From NCBI GenBank assembly GCA_011037195.1, contig JAAEAF010002533.1:32904-96903 (forward strand): a stretch of 64,000 bases of DNA. The letters are read 5' to 3'. The notes beneath the pieces are model-generated. The model worked only from the letters and a program-made list of their open reading frames with translations, was not told the DNA's origin and did not search any database. Made by a program: the position numbers and the translations under genes. This document shows, one piece after another, positions 32,376 through 43,270 of this stretch (its first letter is position 1; the number at the start of each line of letters is the position of its first letter). Source of the stretch: Triatoma infestans. Its lineage: Eukaryota > Arthropoda > Insecta > Hemiptera > Reduviidae.

Positions 32376-33016
32376 ATTCTTCGCATCCTATAAATCTTTA
32401 GCAATTCTGATCCCACTATACATTTATTTGTTAGTTATGTTCATAACTTGCAATTCATCACTTACAAATCAGAGGGAAAGAAGCAAGTATACGGAATATT
32501 AGTCAATATCCCTGAATTGAGTATGGGTTCAGATCTGATAACCCCCAATCTAACACATTGAATCTGATTTTTCAAGGTGTTGTTAGCAGCGACCACATGG
32601 CTGCGGTTAATGGACTTGCATTCTTCGGTGAAAACATAATTTAAAAATTGACCAAGGGAGCAGAATACAATCATTTTTTTTCTCTCAAAGAACATTCTTA
32701 ATTATTGCTAATGTACTTTCTTTTAATTCATTGTGTTGTCTTCTTGAAGGTTGAAGATACTACGCCTCTCAGTAGATAACTTCTTCGTTTTATTGTGGGC
32801 GAGCCCTTACCATTGAATTTCCTTTCTTTGTTTAGGTTAGGGATAAGTAGGCCTGTCTTTACTTCTCTAGGGTTTAATGCTGAGGCAGCTGTAGTACAAG
32901 ATAGGTGACGTATAGATGGATGTCTGTACGTCTGTGCGTTCGACGTGTAGGACATCTTTATGCTGTGAATCCAACATACTCACCATAACAACCACCATTG
33001 TATATTTTAAAAACGC
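32376..33016. other. Non-coding stretch
   Basis: No gene recognised. Two short minus frames (32462-32695, 32728-32955) lack family resemblance. Confidence 0.5.
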
Positions 33017-33753
33017 TGTAGTGGAAGAAAGAAATGCAAAAAGTAAATAGTTTTTTTTTTTTTTTTTTTGGTTTTTTTTTTTTTTTTTAATTTTTTATTT
33101 AAGGCGTCTCAACATCTGTGTTCATTTGCGCCCTGAGCCTTCTCATGCACTGCCGGCTCGGACGTGTTCTCCCGTTACAGACACCACCTGTCCATCACCG
33201 GCCAGTGGTGCGTAGGTGGCCTCCTCGGAGAGAAATGCGAAGGCACACAAAGGACTGAGTAAATAGTTTTGAAAAATATTTTAAGTGAAATAATTTTGGC
33301 AAAAATAATGTATTTTAGAGTCAGGTACTATAATTTAAGGTCATTGCTGCTAAAGTGACGAAGGCACAAGAATCCGTTAGGGTAATAATAATGCCACTTG
33401 GCCAACTGTTTTGTAAGAGAAAATCCCCCGTTAGAGAGGGCATTCCTTAGACAGTCTAAAACAGACATTCAAGCCAGAACACTTGCTTCAGCAATCGCTC
33501 TCTTAAACTCAGTGCCAGTGATAGTGATTCGCCTTTATTCTATAAAAACATCTGATTTATTAAGATATAGTTGTGATATTGTAAAGTACATAAATTTGCT
33601 TAGAGAATAATATATTTTTATTTTAAAAACAGTGGTGCTCTCTTGATTAATACTTCTCTCTTAAATATATATACTTACAAGCCGCTCGTGCTACACCAAC
33701 TACTACTACAAACACACAAGCCACTACTACACAACATCACCAAATACGTTTCA
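33017..33753 (+). mobile_element. LTR-A solo LTR, copy 4, with nested SINE
   Basis: TGTAGTGGAAGAAAG ... ACGTTTCA, flanked by ACGC/ACAC (one transition). LTR sequence resumes exactly after the SINE, as the SINE target duplication shows. Confidence 0.85.
33055..33257 (-). mobile_element. SINE1, truncated copy inside LTR-A
   Basis: Minus-strand SINE1 body (CGCCCTGAGCCTTCTCATGC, CTGTCCATCACCGG) with its poly(A) at 33055-33090 seen as T-runs. The tRNA head is missing or replaced at the right end. The target duplication AGTAAATAGTTTT is perfect (33042-33054 and 33258-33270). Confidence 0.85.
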
Positions 33754-34607
33754 ACACTTACAACCTGTATACCCAAGGGTGTCAAAATTGATCTTTTGAT
33801 CGCAGCGGATGCGTTTTTATTGTCGTTCCCTCTAAAAAAGATACATACAATCGCCACATTTTTTTTTTTTTTACTGCAAAAAAGAGAAGAAGTTGTTCTA
33901 CACCTTGTAAAGAAAAATACAATTGTATAACCCAATATTATTTGAAGCTACCAGAATTGTATGAAAACAAATTGTAGAAGAAAATAAATAAATATGAAAC
34001 AAAAATATAACTTTGATAAATATCTGTTATATCTATTATATTTGATCAGTATTTTTAAAAATTTTTGAATTCAAGTGAAAACTTTTCAATAAAATAATCT
34101 GATAGCCAACTTTACATAGACAAATAAATCTTAAATTAAACAAACACAAATAAATACATCCGAATACTAACAAATAATTAATAATAACATAAACTGTTTA
34201 CAACTACAAAACAAATAAATCAAACAGTTTACTCTCATTAAATTTGTTCCATTTTGGTTATATATGTGGCTAGGGCGGCTGGGGGGGGTACTGTGGAGGG
34301 AGATAATATCTTGTCTAATATTGACTGTACAATTTACAACAAAATAACAATAGATTTTAATTTCACATTTCATGAAATTTCATTAAACATGTTTACGTAT
34401 GTATGTGTGTGATAAAGTCAATTTTTTATTGCTAAATATTTAAGAAGGTATTTGATATCATTTGACATGCTGTTTTAATTAATAATAATAGTGATTGGAA
34501 AATTTCAGGGGGAAGGAATATTAATAAAAATATTTCTTCTCGATGCAATTAGCCAGCAAACAATGAGGGTAACAAAAAATATATCTTTTTTTTTTACTCT
34601 TTGTTGA
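33754..34607. other. AT-rich non-coding stretch
   Basis: No recognised gene or shared repeat. A small open frame at 33643-33930 is mostly LTR sequence. Confidence 0.5.
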
Positions 34608-35190
34608 GTACCAGGGCATGTTGGCATTGAAGGGAGTGAGATAGCCGAGTTGCCCTGGCGAAAATAGACGCTGCGACCCCGCTTCTAAGGCCGGAATCTT
34701 TGTGTGGGGGTCTGCGACCAGTTTCTCTTGGAAGGAGGAGGAGTAGGCGGCAAAGAGGACTCAAATCTGGAACTGCTTCCCCGGTTTGCGGCAGGCCAAG
34801 TTCTGCCTGGGAAATTATAACCAACGGAGATCGGAGGCCTGAATCGGCTTGAGTAAGGACAAGCTCCGCGCACTTATGGGTTTCCTCACGAGGCATTGTC
34901 GACTCAGAAGTCACCTGATGAAGTTGGGTTTGGAAGTGACAGCTTATGCAGACTGTATGGGGAGTTGAAGGAAACTCCATTACATCTCCTAACGGACTGA
35001 GAGGCTGCCATTCAGAGAAGATTTAAGAACCTGGAGGAGGGAGATATACCCTCCCTAGAGCCGGTCTGGGATGTCCGTAGAGATGTCTGTAGAACGGCTG
35101 TTCACTTAGGACATCTGCTCGGGTCCCAAGTGGCACAGCACAATAGATCGAAAGGTCGCAGTGCATTGACCCTCCCTTCAAAAAACAAGA
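34608..35190 (+). pseudogene. RNase H LINE 3' fragment, same family as 25.3-26.8 kb
   Basis: Starts at VPGHVGIEG and follows 26140-26780 colinearly (GGGAAATTATAACCAACGGA shared, C-terminal knuckle region, 3' UTR GGTCGCAGTGC). Deletions and stops throughout; no poly(A) run of note. Confidence 0.85.
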
Positions 35191-35296
35191 AGTGTCTTTT
35201 TGGAGATGTTGTAAAAAAATATAAAAATGCTATTTAGTTAAGTCGCTCTTCCAGGCAAGCAATATTCTTCGAACTCTTCTAATTTCGTAACATATC

Positions 35297-35606
35297 TTAT
35301 AATGGATGAGTTAGGTGGAGAGAATTTGTCTGGTTGATGAAATAAGATGACAGGGTTAACACTGGTTAACTATGTATAATAATAGTGAGTGGCACTGTCT
35401 GCCTTGATTTTACACTTGTAATGATAGTGTATGGTAGGGTAGAAAATCGGTAATGACAGGTAGTGATTGGCTGTATGAATTCAGTGGTATGAACTGTATA
35501 TCTCTGGACTGTCCGTCGCTCTTATATATGTTCTCCCACTCCAGTCCGAGAGAGTGATTGGGTTCGTTTCTCTTCTCTTTACTCCCTTTGGTTGCTGTTA
35601 CACATC
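35297..35606. mobile_element. Probable solo LTR inside family X
   Basis: A TATAATGG start-like edge and a TTACA end edge interrupt colinear family X sequence (TTCGTAACATAT left, CATCTAATACTAAATAAT right). It contains CTCTTATATATGTTCTCC, a plausible TATA region. The flanking duplication is imperfect. Confidence 0.5.
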
Positions 35607-35789
35607 TAATACTAAATAATATTATACAGATGATAGTATCATATAATAAACTGAAAAGGCCTTCAAATAAAAATTCGGAGCATTTTATCTATAAAAATTG
35701 TACGTATTTTACATTATGTATCATGGAGCATTAAGGAAATTAATTAATTCTCCTTCATTAGGGGTACGTGGAAGGTAAAAAACATATAG

Positions 35790-35885
35790 ACCATTTTTTT
35801 CGTACTTAAAGAACCGACCGACCTAAAAATATCTATTTCCGGTGAAAACACAATTTCGAAAATTTGACGAGATTCTGTTCAGAGA
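35790..35885 (+). repeat. Family X fragment (3' end)
   Basis: AAGAACCGACCGACCT ... ATTTCCGGTGAAAACAC ... AAAATTTGACGAGATT, a diverged match to the family X 3' region. Confidence 0.6.
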
Positions 35886-36474
35886 AGGAATTTGTAAAAG
35901 AAAGTAGAAATTAATACAATCTTATTTTGCGGGTGAATATTATTAATACAAATGATTCAATAAATTCAGAAATTGAACAGAATGTAAGATAGAAGATCGT
36001 GGGATGGAAAGATAAATTATTTTGATAGTAGTTTATTGATTAAGCATAATAGAATAGTACTGATTGAAACAGTCATAGGTTGGACTCAATAGTTCAAACC
36101 AGACCCAACAAACGCCATCACTGAGCCTCCAAGCGCACGTCAACTACGTATTACGCTCTCTAACCACGCCCTATTGCAATCTATTGGCGAATAAGCTTCA
36201 ATATTGATAGCCAATCTCTTACCTCGCACTAGAAAAAAAACGAATAAAAAGCCATTCATCTGAGAGCTTACAATCAATCACTAAATCAATTTTGAAGAGT
36301 ACAGATCAAATCGGCAAATAAACTTGGAACAAGTAAGAGAAGTCGCTAGATCAACTTTAAGGAGATAAACAGTCTTATTATAGAAACTGTTCAGGAAGCT
36401 AACCAAACTGGCTAATCTAATGTCAGGACAAACAAGATTTCTATCTAGTCACATCTTACAAGCGGGTTGGTCGA

Positions 36475-36517
<43 letters not shown>

Positions 36518-36683
36518 CTTTTCTCTGAGAGAAATTGTGAAAAAAGTATCAATTCTTGTGTTGTTGACATTTCCTAATCACCATTATTTCCGCTACACTT
36601 TAATAAGAAAGATAATTACCAGGATTGCAAACGAATTATTTTATTTTATTTTTTTTTTTTAATGTTTTTTGCCAATATGACAT
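35886..36683. other. Non-coding stretch with (CT)n(AT)n
   Basis: No gene. Compound microsatellite at 36476-36518. Confidence 0.55.
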
Positions 36684-37225
36684 TGTAGTGGAAGAAAGAA
36701 ATGCAAAAATAAATAGTTTTGAAAAATATTTTAAATGAAATAATTTTGGCAAAAATAATACGTTTTAGAATCAGGTACTATAATTTAAGGTCATTGCTGC
36801 TAAAGAGACAAAAGCACAGGAATCCGTTGGGAAAATAACAATGCCACTTGGCCAACTGTTTTGTTAGAGAAAATTCCCCCGTTAGAGAGGGCATTCCTTC
36901 AAGAAAGTCTGCATTCTGCTTTCAAGGAAGGTAGTCTGAGCTAGACTTTTACCAGAACATTAATTCAGGAATCATTATCTTAGAATCAGTGCAGTTCCAC
37001 AATATACATTAATAAGTTTATAGTATTTTTGCAAATAACTTGAAGTAATAATTTAATTAGAATATATTTATTGTTAGCAGAGATGACTAACTTCTTATTT
37101 CTGATACTTCTCTCTTAAACATATATACTTACAAGCCCCTTTTACTAAACCGTTCATGCTACACCAACTACTACTACAAACACACAAGCTACCACACAAC
37201 AACTCAACACACCAATTACATTTCA
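36684..37225 (+). mobile_element. LTR-A solo LTR, copy 5
   Basis: TGTAGTGGAAGAAAG ... ACATTTCA, 542 bp, flanked by ACAT/ATAT. A typical-length member without internal insertions, and useful as the reference for the family. Confidence 0.85.
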
Positions 37226-38269
37226 ATATTCATCTGAAATTGGTTTTTAAATCAATCATTTTGCTCCTTTACAATTTAATTTAGTTAAATGCTCCACAAC
37301 TCTTATTTAAATTGTTTTATATGAAGAAAAAAAAGTATATTGATTTCTAACTTAGTGGACATTGTTTTTTTTTTCGTTTGGCTTCATACTATCTGGAATG
37401 CTAGCTTTTCTTGACTAGAACTATTTTCTTGTCTGGAAACCCTCGATTGCCCTAAAATTAACTTTAGGAAAGAGGTGATCGTCGTAAAAGGGAGCCTGGT
37501 TGGGTAGAAAAGTTCTATGTGAGGTAGTAGAGAGTTCCTGCTGGAGAGTAAAAGGAAAAGAGGTTTCCAAATGTGTGTGTGTGTGTGTGTTTTAGTCAGA
37601 GCGTTTGTGAGAGTGAAATAAGGGAGGGAAAATGAGACGATACTGGAGAGGATGGCCCAAATAGGGGGGTGGGGAAGGATGGCCTAGAAGAAGACGAAGA
37701 AGAAGTAGAGAGACGTACCCGAAGTAGAAGGCAAAGTGGGAGTACAGGAAATTGGATTCGGTTCTGTTAGAAGAGTATGAGTAAGAGAGGTATTCAATAT
37801 TCACTCTATAACGTAAGTACAATCAAGCAGATTGTACAGCCAGCCTCTCCGCTAGTGTTCTCTTAACAAACAGAGATAACGTGGTCCTGTTATTGTTTGC
37901 CTTACACATCAAACTGCCTTGTGAAACCTACACTAGAGTGCGCTTGACTGGCTCATTTAAATAGACAGACTTGTCGTTCGTTGCTTCATTTGCCCTCAAA
38001 CTCTCTACCCTACAATGTTATACATCAAAGTTTTCAATAAATTTACACCCTACTTTTCTCCGTTCTTGATTACTTTTCAGTTTTCCTTTTTTTTTTTTAC
38101 CAAAATAATGTTTTCATGTGATTGACAATGATAATGATTCTTTTTTCATTTTCTATCTATTTTGAATTTCAAATTTCAAAATAACAGAAGTTTTTGACAT
38201 GCTATAATATTCATCACAATTTTCTATTTTATTTAAAAAAATTTTCTCACAGAAATATTTCACAAATAA
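37226..38269. other. Non-coding stretch
   Basis: No gene recognised. A short (GT)n tract lies at 37572-37590; AG-rich sequence at 37615-37790 could be LTR debris. Confidence 0.45.
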
Positions 38270-38745
38270 AAGTCGTAGATCTTTGTATATATATGTAGTT
38301 GATATATCACAAAAACATTAAGTAAAATGGTACTTCCGGTTGTGGATTTTTTTGTTTAATTTAAGGCGCTTTAATTTCTATGGTCATTAGTGCCCAGTCC
38401 TTCTCCGTGCACTGCCGGCCTCCTGACAGTGTACTCTAGCTACAGATAACACTGTCCATCACCAGGGGTTGTTAGGAAGAAAAAAAAATCTAAGGGCAGC
38501 ACAGCTGGATTCGAACTCATGTCCTCCGCGTGGGAGTCCAGTGCGCTAACCACTGAGCTAATCCTTCCCTGTAGATCTTTCTATATGTAGTGAGTCGTTT
38601 TCAAGAAAAGTGCAAAAAGTGAAAAAATTATTAAGTAAAATGATACTTCCGGTTGAGGAATTTTGACAGTTTACAGTTTGTTGGATTCCCATGGTAATAT
38701 CCAAACAGAATGTCAAGTTTGAACTTTCTGTGCTATTCTTTACAC
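38270..38745 (+). repeat. Family X fragments flanking a SINE
   Basis: AGATCTTTGTATATATATGT and AATGGTACTTCCGGTTG on the left; ACTTCCGGTTGAGGAATTTT and the AACAGAATGTCAAGTTTGAA block on the right. The SINE at 38356-38572 lies between. Confidence 0.7.
38356..38572 (-). mobile_element. SINE1, copy with intact tRNA head
   Basis: The minus strand starts GGGAAGGATTAGCTCAGTGG with A box TTAGCTCAGTGG, then CGCACTGGACTCCCACGCGG, and B box AGTTCGAATCC. The body ends at GGCGCTTTAATTT-like sequence (plus orientation). Confidence 0.88.
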
Positions 38746-38784
38746 AGACATGCATAAATTCAAATAAATGAAAATTATTGAAAA

Positions 38785-39035
38785 TGTGGGTGGGTCCCCA
38801 ATGTTGGATAACATCGGTACTTTATCCGTCGTAGCATGCATATTAGTTTTGTTTCTGATCGGTTTTGGATTTTCATCCATCGTCTGAACAAATTCACTAC
38901 AACCTAAAGAAAAATTTCGTTGAAGTGAACTATCTACACGAACTTGGTGAGCTTGCTCTGACGATGGATGAAAATCCGAAACCGGTAAGGAAAAAACTGA
39001 TATGCATGCTACGACGGATAGAATACCAAATGAAA
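38785..39035. mobile_element. HHR2 hammerhead-armed foldback element, copy 2
   Basis: Left arm 38785-38890 and right arm about 38935-39035 are inverted copies: TCCGTCGTAGCATGCATATT against GCATGCTACGACGGATA. Each arm carries a family-2 hammerhead; only the right one is intact. Very short middle (about 45 bp). Confidence 0.78.
38957..38992 (+). ncRNA. Type I hammerhead ribozyme motif (HHR2), best copy
   Basis: CTGACGA (38958-38964), T, helix II GGAT-GAAA-ATCC (perfect 4 bp), GAAA, CCGG, U16.1, and A at position 17 (H17 allows A). Proximal helix I is short (CT/AA-G with mismatch). Helix II has two base-pair changes relative to HHR1 (G-C, C-G to A-T, T-A) that keep pairing. Confidence 0.75.
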
Positions 39036-39292
39036 ATTATATTAAAAAATAAAATAAAATAAAATCGTAATAGTTTCAGATTGCCTTTACATTAACCCAT
39101 GACAGTGAAATTCTATCCCCTGACATGGATCCTGTCATGGCAACCCATAATCTACAATTACATCTTCATATTCTTGAACCATGGATCCGCCAATGGCGGT
39201 TCGAAATAAATGAATTCAAATCCCAACACGTAGTATTCACTCACTCTAAACGGAAAATCTCTTCCTCCTCTTCACTTCAATAGTGCTATCAT

Positions 39293-39567
39293 TGTAGTGG
39301 TCTTAGTGAACCACTCATCCACTCTAGCGGAGAGAAACAGCCCCTCTCGCACAGAGAGGAGAGGCTCGGCGAGTGTACATATATACGAGAGAGACAGTCA
39401 GAGAGTCATTCTGTTCAATTCAGTCTTACACATCAGACATCATTCTGTTGATTCACACTCCGTACATAACATTTAGCCACGTCAGTCTGTCAGTTCAGTT
39501 CATTCTTCCAATCTTACGGTGTTTATCTATCATCATCAACAACCAACATCTCCTCAAACACCTTACA
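39293..39567 (+). mobile_element. Solo LTR (LTR-D), 275 bp
   Basis: TGTAGTGGTCTTAGTGAACC ... ACCTTACA with a 5-bp duplication ATCAT (39288-39292 and 39568-39572). A TATA-like ACATATATACGAGAG lies at about 39378, followed by a CAGTCAGAGAGTCATTC start region. The jockey frame resumes on both sides, which confirms the edges. Confidence 0.82.
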
Positions 39568-39699
39568 ATCATCATTCGTGTAATGAACCAGGTACGATAC
39601 CTTGGACTACCTCTAGACAAACGACTAACATGGACCCCCCCCCCCATAACAGAATCAAACGATGAAACGACTGCAAACTGTGATATATAAAGGCTAAAA

Positions 39700-39835
39700 A
39701 AGACTCCAAGATATCTTCCGTGATAGCCTGCTACCGGTCATCGACCGGCGTTCGCCCATCATTAGGATCTTTTTATCAGTGTGATAACATAGATTTGCAC
39801 AGAGCAAATTTATTTGGTAAAGGTGTATCAATAAA
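39700..39835. mobile_element. HHR1 fragment in jockey
   Basis: TCTTCCGTGATAGCCTGCTA, a decayed hammerhead (minus strand) in which GAAA and part of helix II are deleted (GACCGGCGTTCGCCC), then the family's GATTTGCACAGAGCAAAT middle. Ends not resolved. Confidence 0.65.
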
Positions 39836-40145
39836 AAGACTAGTTGACATGCGTTCAAAACTGACTGGAACGAACAAGGAGAAAAACTATATATCTGTTC
39901 TTCTGGCTCCAATTTTGGACATATGGAATAGAACTGTAAGGCACTGCTAAACAATCTAAACTTTATCGACTTCAAACTGTATACTGTAAAATCCTAAGAA
40001 CTATAGTTAATGCTCCCTTCTATGTCACTAACCACACAATCCATTCTGACTTAAACATTCCATTTATCTCAGTACTGGCCCAATCTCGCTACACAAAATT
40101 CCAATCCAACACCTCTTAAAAAATGAGTTCAATCACTTGAAAGAA

Positions 40146-41689
40146 CAGAATAAAAAATTTCTTCTCTATTCCGCAGAAATGAATTTGCTTAAAATCATTT
40201 CAAATGAGAAATTCAGATTCCAAAAAAAAAATGTTATTAATATGTTCGGTAGCCTATGATCATGTTCCACTACTTGGACTAGCTGGTACACTAGATCTTC
40301 CATCCATCCATTGTGACGTTCTTCTATAGGGCCATTTCTTTTTTTTAATATTTTCCATAATTAACTTTTCACAACGTAACCGTTCGATGTTACGGGACGT
40401 AGTAATACCATTCATGTAACTTTCTTGACACAAAGATAAAGCGAAAAAAAAACACTAAGCAATAATACTCGACCATGTTTAACCTTTCGATGGCCAGGGA
40501 AAGGTTTACCAAAACCGTCCGCATTATACCGTTCCTCCAAAGCTTAGTTCAATTATGAGAAAGTTAATTTTATATAGAATTTCTTTTTTTAACATATTCT
40601 ATATTTTACTGAATCATATTTATATAAAATTTTTTATAAAAATCTTGACATGTAATATTTCTCAGTTTTTTTTCTTTCTTTTTTAATTAATTAAATTACA
40701 TTTCATGACAGTATCATGAGCTAGTTTTTAGTATAAGCTCAATTGATTTTTTTTTTATTATTATTATTATTATTTTTACTTAATGATCAAAATAATTACA
40801 ATAATGGAAAAAGAAGAAAATTAATATAACTTTCAATATTATTGAATAATTATTAAAATATAACTTTAAATAATTGTATTTTTTCACAACCATCTGAGAT
40901 TGATAAAAATCTCAAAATAAGAAAATTAGGTATATGAGAAAAACAAGCCCATGATATCTAGCGGAAATCCTTTGTACTATTTGGTAAAGGTAGCTCTTTA
41001 AAGCGTATATTGATGCGTTGTGTATATCACATCTTTAAGTTGGGAAACTCTGTTTAAAAAATTTTTTTTTTTTTTAAATTAAAGGGGAAAGTTATATCCG
41101 AAGATGTTTTTAAAATAATGATGTAGTATCCAAAAAAAAAAATAAATAAATAAATAATAGAATAGAAATGGGTTCAGAAATAAACTGAATATCAATAATC
41201 ATCGAAATTCCTTCTTGTGAAAGCATTGTTCGTTTAGAAAATCTATAGATTAGTATCGTACAATAGAATAGAACAGATGATATGTTATTGATGATGAAAT
41301 TTCTTTATTCTGTGTTTCTGTTAGACCAGTTTACAAGAACCTTGTTTGAAATGTTTTTATCTCCCTGAGGAATAGATCTATCTATCTCATGTTGTTATAT
41401 CCAGTGGGAAAATCAAGATTGAACGTTTTCTTCTGATTTTATAGTTTTTGAGTTTCACAAAATCATGTAACAGGGCCGGAAAAAAAATCTCTTTTTACAG
41501 AAATGCAGATACATATTTAAAAAAAAAAATGAGGAGTAGCGATGTTTCATAGAATAAATTGGCATACTATAAATTGATTCATGCCCTACTGAAAGTCAAT
41601 CCATTATAAATTGGTCATATTAATTGCTGCCGCTAACTGAAGTCACCAGTTTCTATAATTTCATAAACAAATTCAGAAAAAAACAGACA
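40146..41689. other. AT-rich region with no recognisable gene
   Basis: About 1.5 kb. Contains an (ATT)n-like run near 40757-40777. Nothing else supported. Confidence 0.55.
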
Positions 41690-41740
41690 AATGAAGACAT
41701 CAGAGACATTTTCTAATGATAGCCTGCTTCATTTTGTGGT

Positions 41741-41778
41741 TATCGACCGGTTTCGGGCGTTCGCCCATCTTCAGGATG
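41741..41778 (-). ncRNA. Type I hammerhead ribozyme motif (HHR1)
   Basis: CATC, CTGAAGA, T, GGGC-GAAC-GCCC, GAAA, CCGGTC, GATA on the minus strand. The core is intact; the outermost helix I pair is lost (GATA for GATG). Confidence 0.83.
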
Positions 41779-41876
41779 CGTTAGTCAGACAGTGTGATTA
41801 CACAGACTTGCATAGAGCTAATTCAGTTTACACACTCACCGAAACCAAATTTGCTCTGTGCAAGTTCAATTCATTT

Positions 41877-42790
41877 ATTTCAAAATATTATATATACATA
41901 TATATACAGTTTTTACATGGAGTTGCAGTTTATACTATAACCTCCTAACTATTTACATTAATAAAAAGTTAAACAAACGAAACAGTTATATTAAGGGGGG
42001 AAAAAAGTGGCAAAAACCCCAAGCAATACAATCTCCCTTTATATGAGCATGTTTCTCACCCTGCGATGCCTGTAATCAACTCCAACGTCATAGTCCCCTA
42101 TGCTCCTGCAAAGCGAGTTATTACTAAGACTAGTAAAGGCAAAAAATTTTTCAGTTGCAAGGAAAATGCATACTTCTATTTCGTCCATTTTGCAATACTC
42201 GTGCAAATCCTTAATTCTAGTATACCGTGGCGAGTTTGTTGCTAACCTTAAAAACTTGTTTTGGATTATTTGCAGGCCATCGATATTAGTTCTGCAGGTA
42301 ATACTCAAGGAGGGGCAAGCATACAATAGCATGGGTTTGACAACTACCTTATATAGCAACAGCTTGTTGCTAGGGGCCAGTTTAGACTCTCTGCAGAATA
42401 GCGGAAATATACCTCGGATCGCCGCCTTGCCTTTGTTAATACGTTCCTTTACGTGAGGAGTAAAGGTAAGTTTACGGTCGAGAGTGACACCTAGATAGCG
42501 AACGGAGCTAGACCAAGGCACTGCCTGCCCTTGGAAGCGTACTTCTTTCCAAAGTATGGGTCTTCGCTTGGAAAATAAAATGCGCTTCGGTTTTGCTGCT
42601 GTTAATTTTAATTTTCCACCTATCACAGTATCTGCTGATGCAGGCCATTGCTTCTGACAATCTGAGCGCAATTGTGTCAATTCTCCATGAGGAAGAAAAG
42701 AGAGCAACGTCGTCAGCATATAAGGCCAAGTTAACGTTTTTAGGGTTAGGCAGCGTATTGAAATATATAAGAAAGAGCACCGGGCCGATG
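41877..42790 (-). mobile_element. 5'-truncated jockey-like LINE nested in HHR1
   Basis: Insertion bounded by a perfect 14-bp duplication GCTCTGTGCAAGTT (41863-41876 and 42791-42804). Reading the minus strand: IGPVLFLIYFNTL, ALYADDVALFSS (YADD at 42709-42720), CDRWKIKINSSKTEA, then a frameshift near 42595 into ILFSKRRPILW. SSVRYLGVTLDRKLTFTP, KVVVKPMLLYACPS and a C-terminus ending at 42039 follow. The 3' UTR is 41877-42038. It is better preserved than the other jockey copies and probably represents a distinct jockey-like lineage. Because the frame runs on into the hammerhead arm upstream of 42790, an ab initio gene caller could produce a chimeric protein here. Confidence 0.88.
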
Positions 42791-42830
42791 GCTCTGTGCA
42801 AGTTTATGTTATCACACTGTCTGACAAACG

Positions 42831-42868
42831 CATCCTGATGATGGGCGAACGCCCGAAACCGGTCGATG
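42831..42868 (+). ncRNA. Type I hammerhead ribozyme motif (HHR1), consensus copy
   Basis: Matches the family consensus at every position: CATC 42831-42834, CTGATGA 42835-42841, T, GGGC-GAAC-GCCC, GAAA, CCGGTC with C17 at 42864, and GATG 42865-42868. This is the best candidate for a cleavage test. Confidence 0.9.
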
Positions 42869-42937
42869 ACCACATAAAAAGAAGCAGGCTATCAGGGAAA
42901 ATATCTCTAAATATATAAATCATAATAACTATAATTT

Positions 42938-43171
42938 AGAGGGGGAGGGATTAGTTAAGTGGTTAGCGCGTTGGACTACCACACGGAGGTCCTGGGTTCG
43001 AGTCCAGTGCTATCCTTATATTTTTTTTCTTCCTAGGAGCCTCTACAGCTCACTGTTCGGTGATGGACCGTGTTTCTGTAGCGAGAGAACACTGTCCGGA
43101 GGCCGGCAATGCACTGAGAACGCTCCGGGCGCTAATGACCATAGCGCCTTAAATTACACACACAAAAAAAC
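42938..43171 (+). mobile_element. SINE1, near-intact copy
   Basis: Head GGGATTAGTTAAGTGGTTAG (A box TAGTTAAGTGG) with B box GGTTCGAGTCC, a T-rich linker, then the body with GGAGGCCGGCAATGCACTGA, GGCGCTAATGACCATAGCGC and an A-rich tail. Perfect 11-bp target duplication AACTATAATTT (42927-42937 and 43172-43182). The reference copy for the family. Confidence 0.92.
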
Positions 43172-43270
43172 AACTATAATTTGTTTCTGTGTAATTGGCA
43201 AACTTAAATAAAATGAAGAACAAATAAAATAAAATTTCCTTGAGGACAATGAACTTAATGTAACTAAAAT

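Larger units (their letters stand above)
39080..40145 (+). pseudogene. Jockey LINE fragment with two insertions
   Basis: Plus-strand jockey pieces: LQLHLHILEPWIRQWRFEIN (39150-39210), QVRYLGLPLDKRLTW (39590-39630), LLAPILDIW (39900-39930), and the C-terminal APFYVTNHTIHSDLNIPF near 40010-40065. A 275-bp solo LTR (39293-39567) and an HHR1 fragment (39700-39835) interrupt it. Confidence 0.82.
41690..42911. mobile_element. HHR1 foldback element, copy 4, split by a LINE
   Basis: Left arm 41690-41855 and right arm 42791-42911 become adjacent inverted arms when the LINE (41877-42790) and its target duplication are removed, giving an element of about 310 bp. Both arms carry intact or near-intact hammerheads on opposite strands. 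The outer ends have lost the GTGGTTGG leader; no outer duplication is clear. Confidence 0.82.

Noticed and set aside
42945..43015. tRNA gene at the SINE head
   Set aside because: A and B boxes are present, but the acceptor and anticodon stems do not close, and the sequence continues into a SINE body with a target duplication.
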